From CAVQGZ01 sp963712175 (GTDB lineage: Bacteria; Actinomycetota; Actinomycetes; Jiangellales; Jiangellaceae), in assembly GCA_963712175.1 (NCBI GenBank), contig CAVQGZ010000009.1:62001-126000 (forward strand): DNA of 64,000 bases. The letters are read 5' to 3'. How positions within the stretch are numbered: the first letter of the stretch is position 1; each line of letters starts with the position of its first letter. Positions 17,441 to 26,170 of the stretch are shown in pieces. Both the position numbers and the translations under genes were made by a program. The notes beneath the pieces are model-generated. The model had not been told where the DNA came from. It did no database searches and saw nothing but the letters and a program-made list of their open reading frames with translations.

Positions 17441-18729
17441 GGCTGACCTGCTTTCGCTGCGGCGGTGGCTGCTGCCGGAAGGGCGCTCACGACCCGGTCG
17501 AGGGCCCGCTCGTCGTGGGCGGCGGAGAGGAACCAGGACTCGAAGGCGCTCGGCGGCAGGTAGACCCCAGACTGCAGCATCGCGTGGAAGAACGCGGCGT
17601 AGGCCGCGGTGTCCTGACTCCGCGCCGTGGCGTAGTCGCGCACCTGATCGGCGAGGGTGAAGAAGACGCTGAACATCGAGCCGGCGTGCTGGACGACGTG
17701 GGGGACCCCAACGGCGCTCAGAGCCTGGCTCGCGGCTGCCGAGAGCGTGGACGCTGCGGTGTCGAGTGCGGTGTAGACCGAGTCGTCGGCCAACCTCAGA
17801 GTCGTCAGGCCGGCCGTGGCGGCGACCGGGTTCCCCGACAGGGTCCCGGCCTGGTACACCGGCCCGTCGGGAGCAAGGTGGCCCATGACGTCGGCACGTC
17901 CACCGAAGGCGGCGACCGGGAAGCCTCCGCCCATCACCTTGCCGAACGTCACGAGGTCGGCCTCGACTCCGTCCACCCCGAACCAGCCCAGCCGCGACAC
18001 CCGGAACCCGGTCATCACCTCGTCGAGGGCGAGCAGTGCCCCATGCTGGCTGGTCAGCCGCCGCAGGGTGGCGTTGAACCCGGGGTCGGGCGGGACAACC
18101 CCCATGTTGCCGGCGGCCGCCTCGGCCAGCACCACGGCCACCTCGTCGCCCCGCTCGGCGAACACGGCCTCGAGTGCCTCGACGTCGTTGTAGGGCAGCA
18201 CGATCGTGTCCGCGGTCACCGCGGCAGGGACACCCGGGGAGTCCGGGAGCCCGAGGGTGGCCACTCCGGATCCGGCGGCAGCCAGCAGGGAGTCGACATG
18301 GCCGTGGTAGTGCCCGGCGAACTTCACGACCAGGTCGCGCCCCGTGTACCCCCGAGCGAGCCGGACTGCGCTCATCGTCGCCTCTGTCCCGCTCGAGACG
18401 AGCCGCAGGCGTTCGACGTGCGGGACCGCGGCGACGATGTGCTCCGCCAGCTCGATCTCCGGCGGCGACGGGGCGCCGAAGGACGTGCCCGCGGCCACCG
18501 CGGCTGACACGGCAGCAACGACGTCCGGGTGGGCGTGGCCCAGCAGCAGTGGACCCCAGGAGCACACCAGGTCGACGTACTCGCGGCCATCCGCGTCGAC
18601 CACGTACGGGCCGGACCCGCGCACCATCACACGTGGCGTCCCGCCTACCGACCGGAAAGCCCGCACCGGCGAGCTGACACCCCCCGGGGTCACCGACCGC
18701 GCCCGGTGCATCCAGGACGCCGACGTCAT
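17437..18729 (-). CDS. hemL: Glutamate-1-semialdehyde 2,1-aminomutase
   Basis: PLP enzyme that makes 5-aminolevulinate in the C5 heme pathway. 430 residues. Seen: RAFRSVGGTP, SSGTEATMSAVRLAR near 122-136, LDEVMTGFR with the PLP Asp near 235-250, and the PLP lysine K264 in TFGKVMGGGFP. It is the last heme gene of the operon rex-hemA-hemC-hemD-hemB-hemL. ATG overlaps the hemB stop by 4 bases. Confidence 0.96.
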   Translation of the reverse strand: MTSASWMHRARSVTPGGVSSPVRAFRSVGGTPRVMVRGSGPYVVDADGREYVDLVCSWGPLLLGHAHPDVVAAVSAAVAAGTSFGAPSPPEIELAEHIVAAVPHVERLRLVSSGTEATMSAVRLARGYTGRDLVVKFAGHYHGHVDSLLAAAGSGVATLGLPDSPGVPAAVTADTIVLPYNDVEALEAVFAERGDEVAVVLAEAAAGNMGVVPPDPGFNATLRRLTSQHGALLALDEVMTGFRVSRLGWFGVDGVEADLVTFGKVMGGGFPVAAFGGRADVMGHLAPDGPVYQAGTLSGNPVAATAGLTTLRLADDSVYTALDTAASTLSAAASQALSAVGVPHVVQHAGSMFSVFFTLADQVRDYATARSQDTAAYAAFFHAMLQSGVYLPPSAFESWFLSAAHDERALDRVVSALPAAATAAAKAGQP

Positions 18730-19751
18730 GAGATCAGTGTCCCCTGATCACGAAGACGCAGCGCGTCCAGAGCCCAGTAGGTCAGCACGATGTCTGCCCC
18801 CGCGCGCCGGATACATCGCAGCGACTCCCCGATGGCCTTGTCGCGGTCGATCCAGCCGCGCTGAGCCGCGGCCTCGACCATCGCCATCTCTCCTGAGACC
18901 TGATAGGCGGCAACGGGGACGTCGACGGCGGCGCGCACCGCAGCCACCACGTCGAGGTAGCCGCCAGCCGGTTTCACCATCACGGCGTCTGCGCCTTCGG
19001 CCACATCGAGGCGAACCTCACGCATGGCCTCGCGGGCGTTACCAGGGTCCTGCTGGTAGCCGGCCCTGTCCGCCGGAGCGTCCGCCAGGCTGCCGAGGCT
19101 GGAGTCGACCGCGTCACGGAACGGACCGTAGAAGGCCGAGGCGAACTTGGCCGCGTAGGCCAGGATGGCCACGTCGTCACGCCCGGCGGCGTCCAACGCG
19201 GCACGCACAGCGCCCACCTGCCCATCCATCATCCCACTCGTGCCCACCACGTGGGCTCCTGCGAGCGCCTGCGCCTGCGCCATCCGGGCGTAGCGCTCGA
19301 GTGTCGCGTCGTTGTCCACGACCGCACGCCCCGACCCGTCACGACCGAGGACTCCACAGTGGCCGTGGTCGGTGAACTCGTCCAGACACAGGTCCGCCAT
19401 CACCACGATGTCGTCGCCCACGTCGTCACGCAGGACCGCCAGCGCGCGGTTCAGCACCCCGTCGGGCGAGATCGCCCCGGTTCCCTCGGCGTCCTTGTGA
19501 GACGGGATGCCGAACACCATCACCCCACCGAGGCCGGCAGCGGCAGCGCGCTCGACCTCGTGGCGCACGGAGTCCATCGTGTGGCGTCGAACGCCGGGCA
19601 TGGACGCGATGTCGGTCGGGCCGTCGGACCCCTCTCCCACGAACAGCGGCAGAACCAGGTGGCGGGGCTCGAGGCTGGTCTCGCTGACCAGCCGTCGAAG
19701 GGCCGGCGAAGCACGCCAGCGGCGAGGACGGACCGAGGGAAAGCCCGTCAC
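18726..19751 (-). CDS. hemB: Delta-aminolevulinic acid dehydratase (porphobilinogen synthase)
   Basis: Condenses two 5-aminolevulinates to porphobilinogen. 341 residues. Seen: the two Schiff-base lysines K202 (AAKFASAFYGP) and K260 (DAVMVKPAGGYLD). The metal site reads LCLDEFTDHGHCG, with two cysteines (122 and 132) and an Asp where the classical zinc enzymes have a third Cys, so metal dependence may be intermediate. GTG start overlaps hemD. Probably coordinated with rex and hemA by transcription from the Rex-controlled promoter. Confidence 0.96.
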   Translation of the reverse strand: MTGFPSVRPRRWRASPALRRLVSETSLEPRHLVLPLFVGEGSDGPTDIASMPGVRRHTMDSVRHEVERAAAAGLGGVMVFGIPSHKDAEGTGAISPDGVLNRALAVLRDDVGDDIVVMADLCLDEFTDHGHCGVLGRDGSGRAVVDNDATLERYARMAQAQALAGAHVVGTSGMMDGQVGAVRAALDAAGRDDVAILAYAAKFASAFYGPFRDAVDSSLGSLADAPADRAGYQQDPGNAREAMREVRLDVAEGADAVMVKPAGGYLDVVAAVRAAVDVPVAAYQVSGEMAMVEAAAQRGWIDRDKAIGESLRCIRRAGADIVLTYWALDALRLRDQGTLIS

Positions 19752-21286
19752 GTCGCCCGACGCCGGGACGACGAGCGGCGCGAGGCGCCACGGCGACGTT
19801 GCGACGGGCGGGTCACGGGCTCGCCGGCTGCCACCAGCTCCTCACCGCGGCGCTGCGCGTACGCGGCCAGTGCGTCCGCCAGCGACTCGGCCGAGGGTGT
19901 CGGCGCCAGCACGTCCACCGCCATGCCGTGCTCCTGAACGGTCTTGGCCGTCTGCGGGCCGATGCACGCCACCACGGTCGTCGGGTGAGGCTTGCCCGCG
20001 ATGCCGACGAGGTTGCGCACCGTGGACGAGGAGGTGAAGAGCACGGCGTCGTACGCACCGCTCTTGATCGCCTCCCGGATCGGCGCCGGTGGCGGGGCCG
20101 CGCGCACGGTGCGGTAGGCCGTCACGTCCTCCGGCTCCCAGCCGAGCTCGCTCAGCCCGGCCGCCAGGGTCTCGGTGGCGATGTCGGCCCGTGGCAGGAA
20201 GACCCGGTTCATGGGATCAACCTCGTCGTCGTAGGCGGGCCAGTCCTCGAGCAGGCCCCGTGACGACTGCTCGCCGCTGGGCACCAGCTCCGGCGTGATC
20301 CCCCACGCCAGCAGCGCAGCCGCAGTCTTCTCACCGACGGCGGCGATCTGCACGCCGGACATCGCTCGCGCGTCCAGGCCGTAGGCCTCCAGCCTGGTGC
20401 GCACCGCCTTCAGCGCGTTCACCGAGGTGAACACGGTCCACGCGTAACGACCCTCGACCAGGCCGCGAAGGGCGCGTTCGATCTGATTCGGGTTACGGGG
20501 TGGCTCGACCGAGATCGTCGGAACCTCGTCGGCGATCGCACCGTGGCGGGACAGCCGATCGACCATCGGTCCCGCTTGGTCCTTGGTTCTCGGAACAAGC
20601 ACTCGCCAGCCGAAGAGCGGGCGGGTCTCGAACCATCCCAGCGGCTGGTCGGCGACGTCCTGGCGGGTCGGGATGACCGCGACGAGCGGGTCGTCACCGT
20701 CGCTACCGGTGGCAAGCGCGCCCAACGTGGTCCGCTGCGTCACCTGCTGCGCGGTCGTCCCGTGCGAGACCAGCAGCACCAAGGAGTCGGGGTCCGCGCC
20801 GTCGGCCAGCCGGGCCTTGGCAGCCGACGCCAGCTCAGCTCGAGCGCCATGGACCACGGTCGTCCCATCCACCGTCACGGTCACCGGCGAGTCCGCGGAG
20901 CCGATCGGGATGCCCGCGTACGCCGGCACCGCCGTCGCGAGAGGCACCCCGGGGACGACCTCGAAGGGGACACCGGCGCGCCGACACGCCTCGGCCTCCT
21001 CGAGGCCGTAGGAGTCCAGCAGCGGGTCTCCGACGAGCACTCGAGCGACCCGCTGGCCGGAGCGCGCTGCCTCCAGCACCGCCTCGGCCGCTGTCGGGCC
21101 GTGCTGCTCCGACACGGTTGCTTCGACAGGCAGGACATCCGGAGGCAGGATGCCGGGACGCTGCAGCAGCACGACGTCAGCCTCGGACAGAGCCCGCACC
21201 GCGGCCCTGGTCAGCAGACCGGGGTCGCCGGGCCCGGCGCCGATGAAGACGACGGTGCCGGGCTCGGTGCCAGATCGCTTGCTCAC
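19748..21286 (-). CDS. hemD: Uroporphyrinogen-III synthase with N-terminal SUMT-like domain
   Basis: 512 residues, two domains. Residues about 10-230 resemble uroporphyrinogen-III C-methyltransferase (VVFIGAGPGDPGLLT at 12-26, PGVPLATAVPAYAG). In place of the usual GGDPFVFGRG the sequence reads VGDPLLDSYG, so methyltransferase activity is doubtful. Residues about 240-490 are the HemD cyclase with RVLVPRTKDQAG and VFTSVNALKA. The C-terminal 25 residues are Arg/Ser-rich. This fusion is normal in actinomycetes. It overlaps hemC and hemB by GTGA junctions. Confidence 0.92.
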   Translation of the reverse strand: MSKRSGTEPGTVVFIGAGPGDPGLLTRAAVRALSEADVVLLQRPGILPPDVLPVEATVSEQHGPTAAEAVLEAARSGQRVARVLVGDPLLDSYGLEEAEACRRAGVPFEVVPGVPLATAVPAYAGIPIGSADSPVTVTVDGTTVVHGARAELASAAKARLADGADPDSLVLLVSHGTTAQQVTQRTTLGALATGSDGDDPLVAVIPTRQDVADQPLGWFETRPLFGWRVLVPRTKDQAGPMVDRLSRHGAIADEVPTISVEPPRNPNQIERALRGLVEGRYAWTVFTSVNALKAVRTRLEAYGLDARAMSGVQIAAVGEKTAAALLAWGITPELVPSGEQSSRGLLEDWPAYDDEVDPMNRVFLPRADIATETLAAGLSELGWEPEDVTAYRTVRAAPPPAPIREAIKSGAYDAVLFTSSSTVRNLVGIAGKPHPTTVVACIGPQTAKTVQEHGMAVDVLAPTPSAESLADALAAYAQRRGEELVAAGEPVTRPSQRRRGASRRSSSRRRAT

Positions 21287-22215
21287 AGCGCTGTCTCCTT
21301 GAGTTCCGGGATGGGTGTTGACATCAGGGTGGCCGCTCCACGCGCCAGCAGGTCTCGGGCGAGAGCGAAGCCGAGGGAGGCCGCCTCCGCGAGGGGACCA
21401 CGCAGGTGCCCCGAGACAGCCTCGTGGCCGTCCGGCGACCAGACGCGAGCGGTCAGGGCGACCTCGTCCTGCTCGACAACGCCGAGCGCACCCACGGGGG
21501 CGCTGCAGCCGGCCTGCAGACCAGCCAGCACAGCGCGCTCCGCTGCGACCGCTGCACGGCTTCGAGCGTCGTCCACGGCCGCCAACGCCGCCGCCAGGTC
21601 ACCTTCGACGTCGTGGCGCGACTCCACCGCGAGAGCGCCCTGACCTGGTGCGGGGGGCATCAACGTCGGGTCGAGGGGATCGAGGACCAGGTCGTGACGG
21701 CCGAGGCGAGCGAGCCCCGCCATGGCCAGGACGACCGCGTCGAGCCGACCCTCACCGGCCATCGCGATGCGTGTGTCGATGTTGCCACGGATCGCGACCG
21801 GTTCGACGCCCCGTCCCAGCGCCCTCAGGGCCGCCGCCCGCCTGGGTGAGCCGGTGCCGACGCGGGCACCAGGCCGCAGCCCCGTCAGCCGAGCGCCGAC
21901 CAGGGCGTCACGCGCGTCGAGGCGTGCCGGGACGGCCGCCAGCCTCAGCCCCGGCGCGTCCGCAGTCGGGAGGTCCTTCATCGAGTGGACGGCGAGATCG
22001 ACGTCGCCGTTCGCCAAGGCCGTGCGCAGCGCACCGACGAAGACGCCGGCGCCGCCGATGGCCGCCAACGGCGCAGGATCCACATCCCCGCGCGTCGTCA
22101 CCTCGACCAGGGACACAGGGCGCTCGAGGCGGCGGGCCAGCAGGTCGGCCACCTGCTGGCTCTGGCGGCGGGCCAGGGGGCTGCGCCGGGTGCCGATCCG
22201 GATGGCGTGGCTCAC
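21283..22215 (-). CDS. hemC: Porphobilinogen deaminase (hydroxymethylbilane synthase)
   Basis: Polymerises four porphobilinogens. 310 residues from GTG 22215. Seen: IGTRRSPLARRQ near 7-18, VHSMKDLPT near 76-84, RVGTGSPRRAAAL near 118-130, and the dipyrromethane-cofactor cysteine C237 in GLQAGCSAPVGA. An upstream in-frame start (22242) would extend into hemA; the GTGA overlap with hemA is the better choice. Confidence 0.96.
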   Translation of the reverse strand: MSHAIRIGTRRSPLARRQSQQVADLLARRLERPVSLVEVTTRGDVDPAPLAAIGGAGVFVGALRTALANGDVDLAVHSMKDLPTADAPGLRLAAVPARLDARDALVGARLTGLRPGARVGTGSPRRAAALRALGRGVEPVAIRGNIDTRIAMAGEGRLDAVVLAMAGLARLGRHDLVLDPLDPTLMPPAPGQGALAVESRHDVEGDLAAALAAVDDARSRAAVAAERAVLAGLQAGCSAPVGALGVVEQDEVALTARVWSPDGHEAVSGHLRGPLAEAASLGFALARDLLARGAATLMSTPIPELKETAL

Positions 22216-23528
22216 CGGGCGCCCCCGTCGTCCTGGCTCCATCGAGACACTGCCGAGACGGCGCCGGGGTCGAGGGCGAAGAGATGCCGAAGAGCCTGCT
22301 CGTAGTCGGTCTCCCCCGTCGAGCCCGCCGCGGCCTTGACCCGCACGGTGGGCGTGTGCAGCAGCTTGCCTACCACTCGGCGCAGCGTCGCGGCGACCTC
22401 GTCGTCGACCGACGCGGGCAGGGAGTCGCCGAGACGTCGGCGCAGTCGGGCGAGCTCGGCCGTGACCACGTCGTCGGCCTGCGCGCGAAGTGCCACGACT
22501 GTCGGGGCCACCGCCGCTGCCGCTTGCGCCGCGACGAAGTCCGTCACCTCATCGGTCACGATGGCCTGGGCGCGAGCCACGGTCTGCGACGCCGCGCGCT
22601 CGTCGTGGCCCAGCCGTTCGGCCAGGTCACCCAGCCCGACCAGCACGACGTCCGGTCGCATCCCCAGCTCAGGGTCGACGTCATGGGGCATCGCGAGGTC
22701 GAGCACCCCGAGCAGCCCCGAGGCTCCCGCACGGGCGTCGTCCAGCGTCTCGGGCCCGACGATCGTGCCGGCAGCACCGGTACAAGCGACCAGAACGTCA
22801 GCCTTCGCCAGGAAACCGGGCATGTCCGCCCACGACACCGAGATCCCACCGACCGACTCGGCCAGCCGGGCACCGCGCTGCGGGTCCCGGTTGACCACGA
22901 CGACGCTCCCGGCGTCGCTGCGGGCCGCAGCCACCGCCGCCACGGACGCCATCGACCCGGCCCCGAGCACCAGCACCGTGGCACCGTCCATCACGACTCC
23001 GTGCTCACCCAGGGCGGCGAAACCCTCGTCGGCCAGGCTCCGCCCGGCGCGGTCGATCCGGGTCTCGGTCTGCACCCGCTTGCCCACCCGCAGAGCGGCC
23101 TCGACCAGATCGGACAGGACCGGGCCCACCGCACCTGCCTCACGGGCACGGTGCAGGGCACCGCGCACCTGGAACCGGATCTGGCTCTCGCCGGTGACCA
23201 TGCTGTCCAGGCCGGCGGTCGTCATGAAGAGGTGCTCGACTGCCCGTTCGGCGTGGTGGACGAAGAGGTGCGGGCGCAGCCGCTCCTCGCTCACCCCGCT
23301 GCGCCGCGCGAGTGCCGCCGTGATGGCCTCAACCGCGGGGTGGAAGCGACGCACCGACGCGCAGACCTCCAGACGGTTGCACGTGGCGAGCACCATCGCC
23401 TCGCTCACCGCAGACGTACCCCGGAGCTCATCGAGCAGGGCGTCGACCTCGGTGGCAGCGAGGGAGACCTCGTCGAGCAGCGCGATGGGGGTGGCGTGGT
23501 GCGAGACCCCGAGCACAAGCACGCTCAT
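22212..23528 (-). CDS. hemA: Glutamyl-tRNA reductase
   Basis: First and rate-setting enzyme of the C5 heme pathway, reducing glutamyl-tRNA to glutamate-1-semialdehyde with NADPH. 438 residues. Seen: N-terminal GVSHHATPI, catalytic Cys 50 in LATCNRLE, TGESQIRFQVR near 117-127, the NADPH-binding LVLGAGSMASVAA, and a C-terminal dimerisation helix. It directly follows rex with a 4-base overlap, so heme synthesis is tied to the Rex-controlled promoter. Confidence 0.96.
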   Translation of the reverse strand: MSVLVLGVSHHATPIALLDEVSLAATEVDALLDELRGTSAVSEAMVLATCNRLEVCASVRRFHPAVEAITAALARRSGVSEERLRPHLFVHHAERAVEHLFMTTAGLDSMVTGESQIRFQVRGALHRAREAGAVGPVLSDLVEAALRVGKRVQTETRIDRAGRSLADEGFAALGEHGVVMDGATVLVLGAGSMASVAAVAAARSDAGSVVVVNRDPQRGARLAESVGGISVSWADMPGFLAKADVLVACTGAAGTIVGPETLDDARAGASGLLGVLDLAMPHDVDPELGMRPDVVLVGLGDLAERLGHDERAASQTVARAQAIVTDEVTDFVAAQAAAAVAPTVVALRAQADDVVTAELARLRRRLGDSLPASVDDEVAATLRRVVGKLLHTPTVRVKAAAGSTGETDYEQALRHLFALDPGAVSAVSRWSQDDGGAR

Positions 23529-24220
23529 CCGGCTGCCACCGCCGGAGGAGTGCGCAAGCGCTCGTGGTAGGCGAGGATCTGCAGCTCGACCGCCAGGTCC
23601 ACCTTCCGGACCTCGACGCCGTCCGGCACCTCCAGCGACAGGGGTGCGAACGTCAGGATGCTGCGCACCCCGGAGCGAACCAAGCGGTCGGTCACGGGCT
23701 GAGCCGCGGAGGCGGGCACTGCCACCACGCCGATGCAGCCCGGGTGCTCCGCGACCAGCGTCTCGAGGTCACCCAGCGGGCGAACCACGACCCCGGCGAC
23801 CGAGTGGCCCACGACCGACTCGTCGGCATCGATGAGCCCGACGACACAGAAGCCGCGACCGGTCATGCCCGAGTAGTTGGCCAGGGCGTGCCCGAGGTTG
23901 CCCACCCCGACGATGAGCACCGGCAGGTCGCGAGTGAGGCCCATCTCGTCCTCGATGTGCGAGCGCAGCGCGGTCACGTCGTACCCGACACCCCGCCGCC
24001 CGTAGGAGCCCAGGTAGGACAGGTCCTTGCGCAGCTTGGTGGACGTGACCCCGGCGACACCGGCGAGCTCCTCGCTGGAGACCATGGCCACGCTGGAGTC
24101 CTCGAGCGCGACGAGAGCGCGCAGGTACAAGGGCAGACGCGCCACGGTGGCGGCGGGAACCGCCCGTTCGGCGCCCCGCAGGCCCGGCACCGTGATGCGC
24201 CGTCGGGCTGCAGCGGCCAC
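23525..24220 (-). CDS. rex: Redox-sensing transcriptional repressor Rex
   Basis: 231 residues. Rex binds operators at low NADH and is released by NADH. Seen: an N-terminal winged helix (about 20-95) with RLPLYLRALVAL and SSEELAGVAGVTSTKLRKDLSYLGSYGRRG-type recognition region, then a Rossmann fold starting at VLIVGVGNLGHALANY and ending with a domain-swap helix DLAVELQILAYHE. GTG 24220 has GGAG 7 bases upstream. First gene of the rex-hemACDBL operon; a Rex-like site overlaps its promoter, implying autoregulation as known in Streptomyces. Confidence 0.95.
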   Translation of the reverse strand: MAAAARRRITVPGLRGAERAVPAATVARLPLYLRALVALEDSSVAMVSSEELAGVAGVTSTKLRKDLSYLGSYGRRGVGYDVTALRSHIEDEMGLTRDLPVLIVGVGNLGHALANYSGMTGRGFCVVGLIDADESVVGHSVAGVVVRPLGDLETLVAEHPGCIGVVAVPASAAQPVTDRLVRSGVRSILTFAPLSLEVPDGVEVRKVDLAVELQILAYHERLRTPPAVAAG

Positions 24221-24271
24221 TCGACGCTCCGGTTCCTACCAGGTGATGCGAGCCAGGTGCCCGCAGGGGTC

Positions 24272-24300
24272 AGGGTAAGCGGTTGTGAAGCGTGGAACAA
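24272..24300 (-). promoter_or_regulatory. Promoter of the rex-hem operon with overlapping Rex-like site
   Basis: On the minus strand, -35 TTGTTC (24300-24295) and -10 TACCCT (24277-24272) are 17 bases apart. The 18-base TTGTTCCACGCTTCACAA (24300-24283) overlaps the -35 and spacer. Its right half TTCACAA is perfect for Rex; the left half has TTGTTCC in place of TTGTGAA. The position fits repression by blocking polymerase. Confidence 0.7.
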
Positions 24301-24316
24301 AGTCCGCGACCCCTGC

Positions 24317-24556
24317 CTAGGCCAGGGCGCGCCGAAGGACCGCCGTGCTCACCCGGAAGTGGGCGATGTCTTCCCCGTCCACCTGCACGACCGGCACCAG
24401 GTCGGAGTAGCGGCTGCGCAGCTCGGGGTCGTCGTCGACATCCTGCTCGACCCACGACACCCCGAGCCCGGCACACACGTCGTCGACGACGACCCGGGCC
24501 TGGTCGCACAGGTGGCACCCCTGGCGTCCGAGAAGGACGACACGAGGGTGGGTCAC
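24317..24556 (-). CDS. Glutaredoxin-like protein
   Basis: 79 residues, thioredoxin fold of the DUF836/glutaredoxin-like family. Seen: the redox pair GCHLC (C14 and C17) after a beta strand, and VPVVQVDGEDI with the cis-proline. The gene neighbouring the heme operon in M. tuberculosis (Rv0506) is of the same kind. GTG 24556 overlaps the stop of the acyl-CoA synthetase gene, so it is probably expressed with that gene rather than with rex. Partner unknown. Confidence 0.85.
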   Translation of the reverse strand: MTHPRVVLLGRQGCHLCDQARVVVDDVCAGLGVSWVEQDVDDDPELRSRYSDLVPVVQVDGEDIAHFRVSTAVLRRALA

Positions 24557-26146
24557 GTCAATCCGGCCAGCCTCTTGTCCGACTCGCGGGCCGAGGCATC
24601 GCGCAGCCGTCCCTTGGCGATCTTGCCCGTCGCGGTTCTGGGCAGCTCGGTCATGACCTCGACGACGGCGGGGCGCTTGAAGCGCGCCAACCGCTGCGCG
24701 CAGAAGGCTTCGACATCCTCAACCGTGAGCGTGCTGCCCTCCTCAGGGACCACGACGGCCTTCACCGCCTCCCCTGTCCGCCGGTCCGGGACGCTCACCA
24801 CCGCAGCCTGAGCGATGTCAGGGTGCCCGAGCAGCACCTCCTCGACCTCGCGGGGGTAGACGTTGAAGCCGTTCACGATGACCAGGTCCTTGATCCTGTC
24901 GACGAGGTGCAGGTCACCGTCCTGGTCGGCGTAGGCCACATCCCCTGTGCGCCACCAGCCGTCGGGGTCGGGACCCTCGACGTCGCCGGGCCAGTAGCCG
25001 GAGAAGAGGTTCGGACCTCGAACGACGACCTCGCCGGGGTCTCCCTCGTCGACGGGCTCACCGTCGTCGTCCACGAGCATCACCTGCGTGCCCGGCAGCG
25101 GACGACCAACCGATCCAGGCTTCGGGTCGGGCGAGGCGAACGTGGTCGAGACCACGGGCGCGGCCTCGGTGAGGCCGTAGCCCTGGTGGACCGTCACGCC
25201 GGTCCGGCCGGTGATGTCGTCGATCACCGCCAGCGAGAGCGGTGCCGCTCCGCTGACGATGTAGCGCACGCCTGCCAGCGAGGCGGAGAGGTCGTCCACC
25301 TCTGTCCAGGCCACGAGCATCGGCGGTGCCACGGGGACGATCGTGACACCGTGGTCCACGATCGATCGCAGGGTCCCGACGGGATCGAACCGCTGCTCGA
25401 TCACGACGCTGGCACCGGCGACCAGTGCCTGCCCGAGCACGGTGTTGAGGCCGTACACGTGGAAGAACGGCAAGATCCCCAGGAGCACGTCCTCCTCGGT
25501 CACCGGCCGCGGCTCGATCTCCATCAGCTGGTCGAGGTTGCTGACGAGAGCGCGATGGCTCAGCATCGCCGCCCTGGGGTCGGCACTGGACCCCGATGTG
25601 AACAGCATCACGGCCACGTCCTCACCACCTCGGTCGTGCGCGGTGAGCTCGGACTCCTGCGCGGGCACGTCAGCGAAGGCCACCTCGCCCGGCAGCGCAG
25701 GTCCCGTGACGGCCAGAGTTGGGACGCGTCGCCCGACCATCTCGTCCGTGGCGTCCTGCAGAGCGTCGGCGATGCCCGCGACGGCTTGCCGCACGGAGGT
25801 GGTCGCCGGGTCTCCAGCGATGACGACGCCGGAGTCGGTCCGCCCGATGAGCCGGGCAAGCTCACCGGCCGTGTACCCGGTGTTGAGCGGGATCGCCACT
25901 CCCCCGGCGCGCAGGGTTCCCAGGTACGCCGTGACGAACTCCATCGACGTCGGCAGCACGATCACCACGCGCTCCCCGTCGCCTACTCCGATCTTCTGCA
26001 GCCCCGCTGCCACGCGCGAGACCATGGTGTCCGAGCTGCGCCCAGGTCGTGGCGCCCTCGGCCGTCACGAGGGCCGGACGATCGCCGTACTGCTGCGCCG
26101 TTCGGGTCAGCAGGTCGGCGACGTTGTTCGCGGACGGTGCCGTCAT
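24553..26146 (-). CDS. AMP-dependent fatty-acyl-CoA synthetase, interrupted by a 1-base frameshift
   Basis: Adenylate-forming ligase, about 530 residues after frame correction. Seen: P-loop LFTSGSSADPRAAMLSH, the motif GYGLTEAAPV, WWRTGDVAYADQDG, DRIKDLVIVNGFNVYP and the C-terminal PRTATGKIAKGRL with catalytic Lys. The first 37 residues (ATG 26146, ending TTWAQL) lie in another frame from the rest. Removing one base in the CC at 26031-26032 gives a continuous AQLDTMVSRVAAGL. The start is supported by a TAGACT box 7 bases upstream. Substrate is probably a medium or long fatty acid, not certain. Confidence 0.85.
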
Positions 26147-26153
26147 GCTCGCG

Positions 26154-26163
26154 AGTCTAGGGT
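26154..26163. promoter_or_regulatory. Overlapping divergent -10 boxes (acyl-CoA synthetase / HAD phosphatase)
   Basis: Minus-strand TAGACT (26159-26154) ends 7 bases before ATG 26146. Plus-strand TAGGGT (26158-26163) ends 7 bases before GTG 26171. The two hexamers share two bases, so both transcripts should be leaderless and the two promoters should be mutually exclusive at any moment. Confidence 0.6.
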
Positions 26164-26170
26164 GGAGGGC

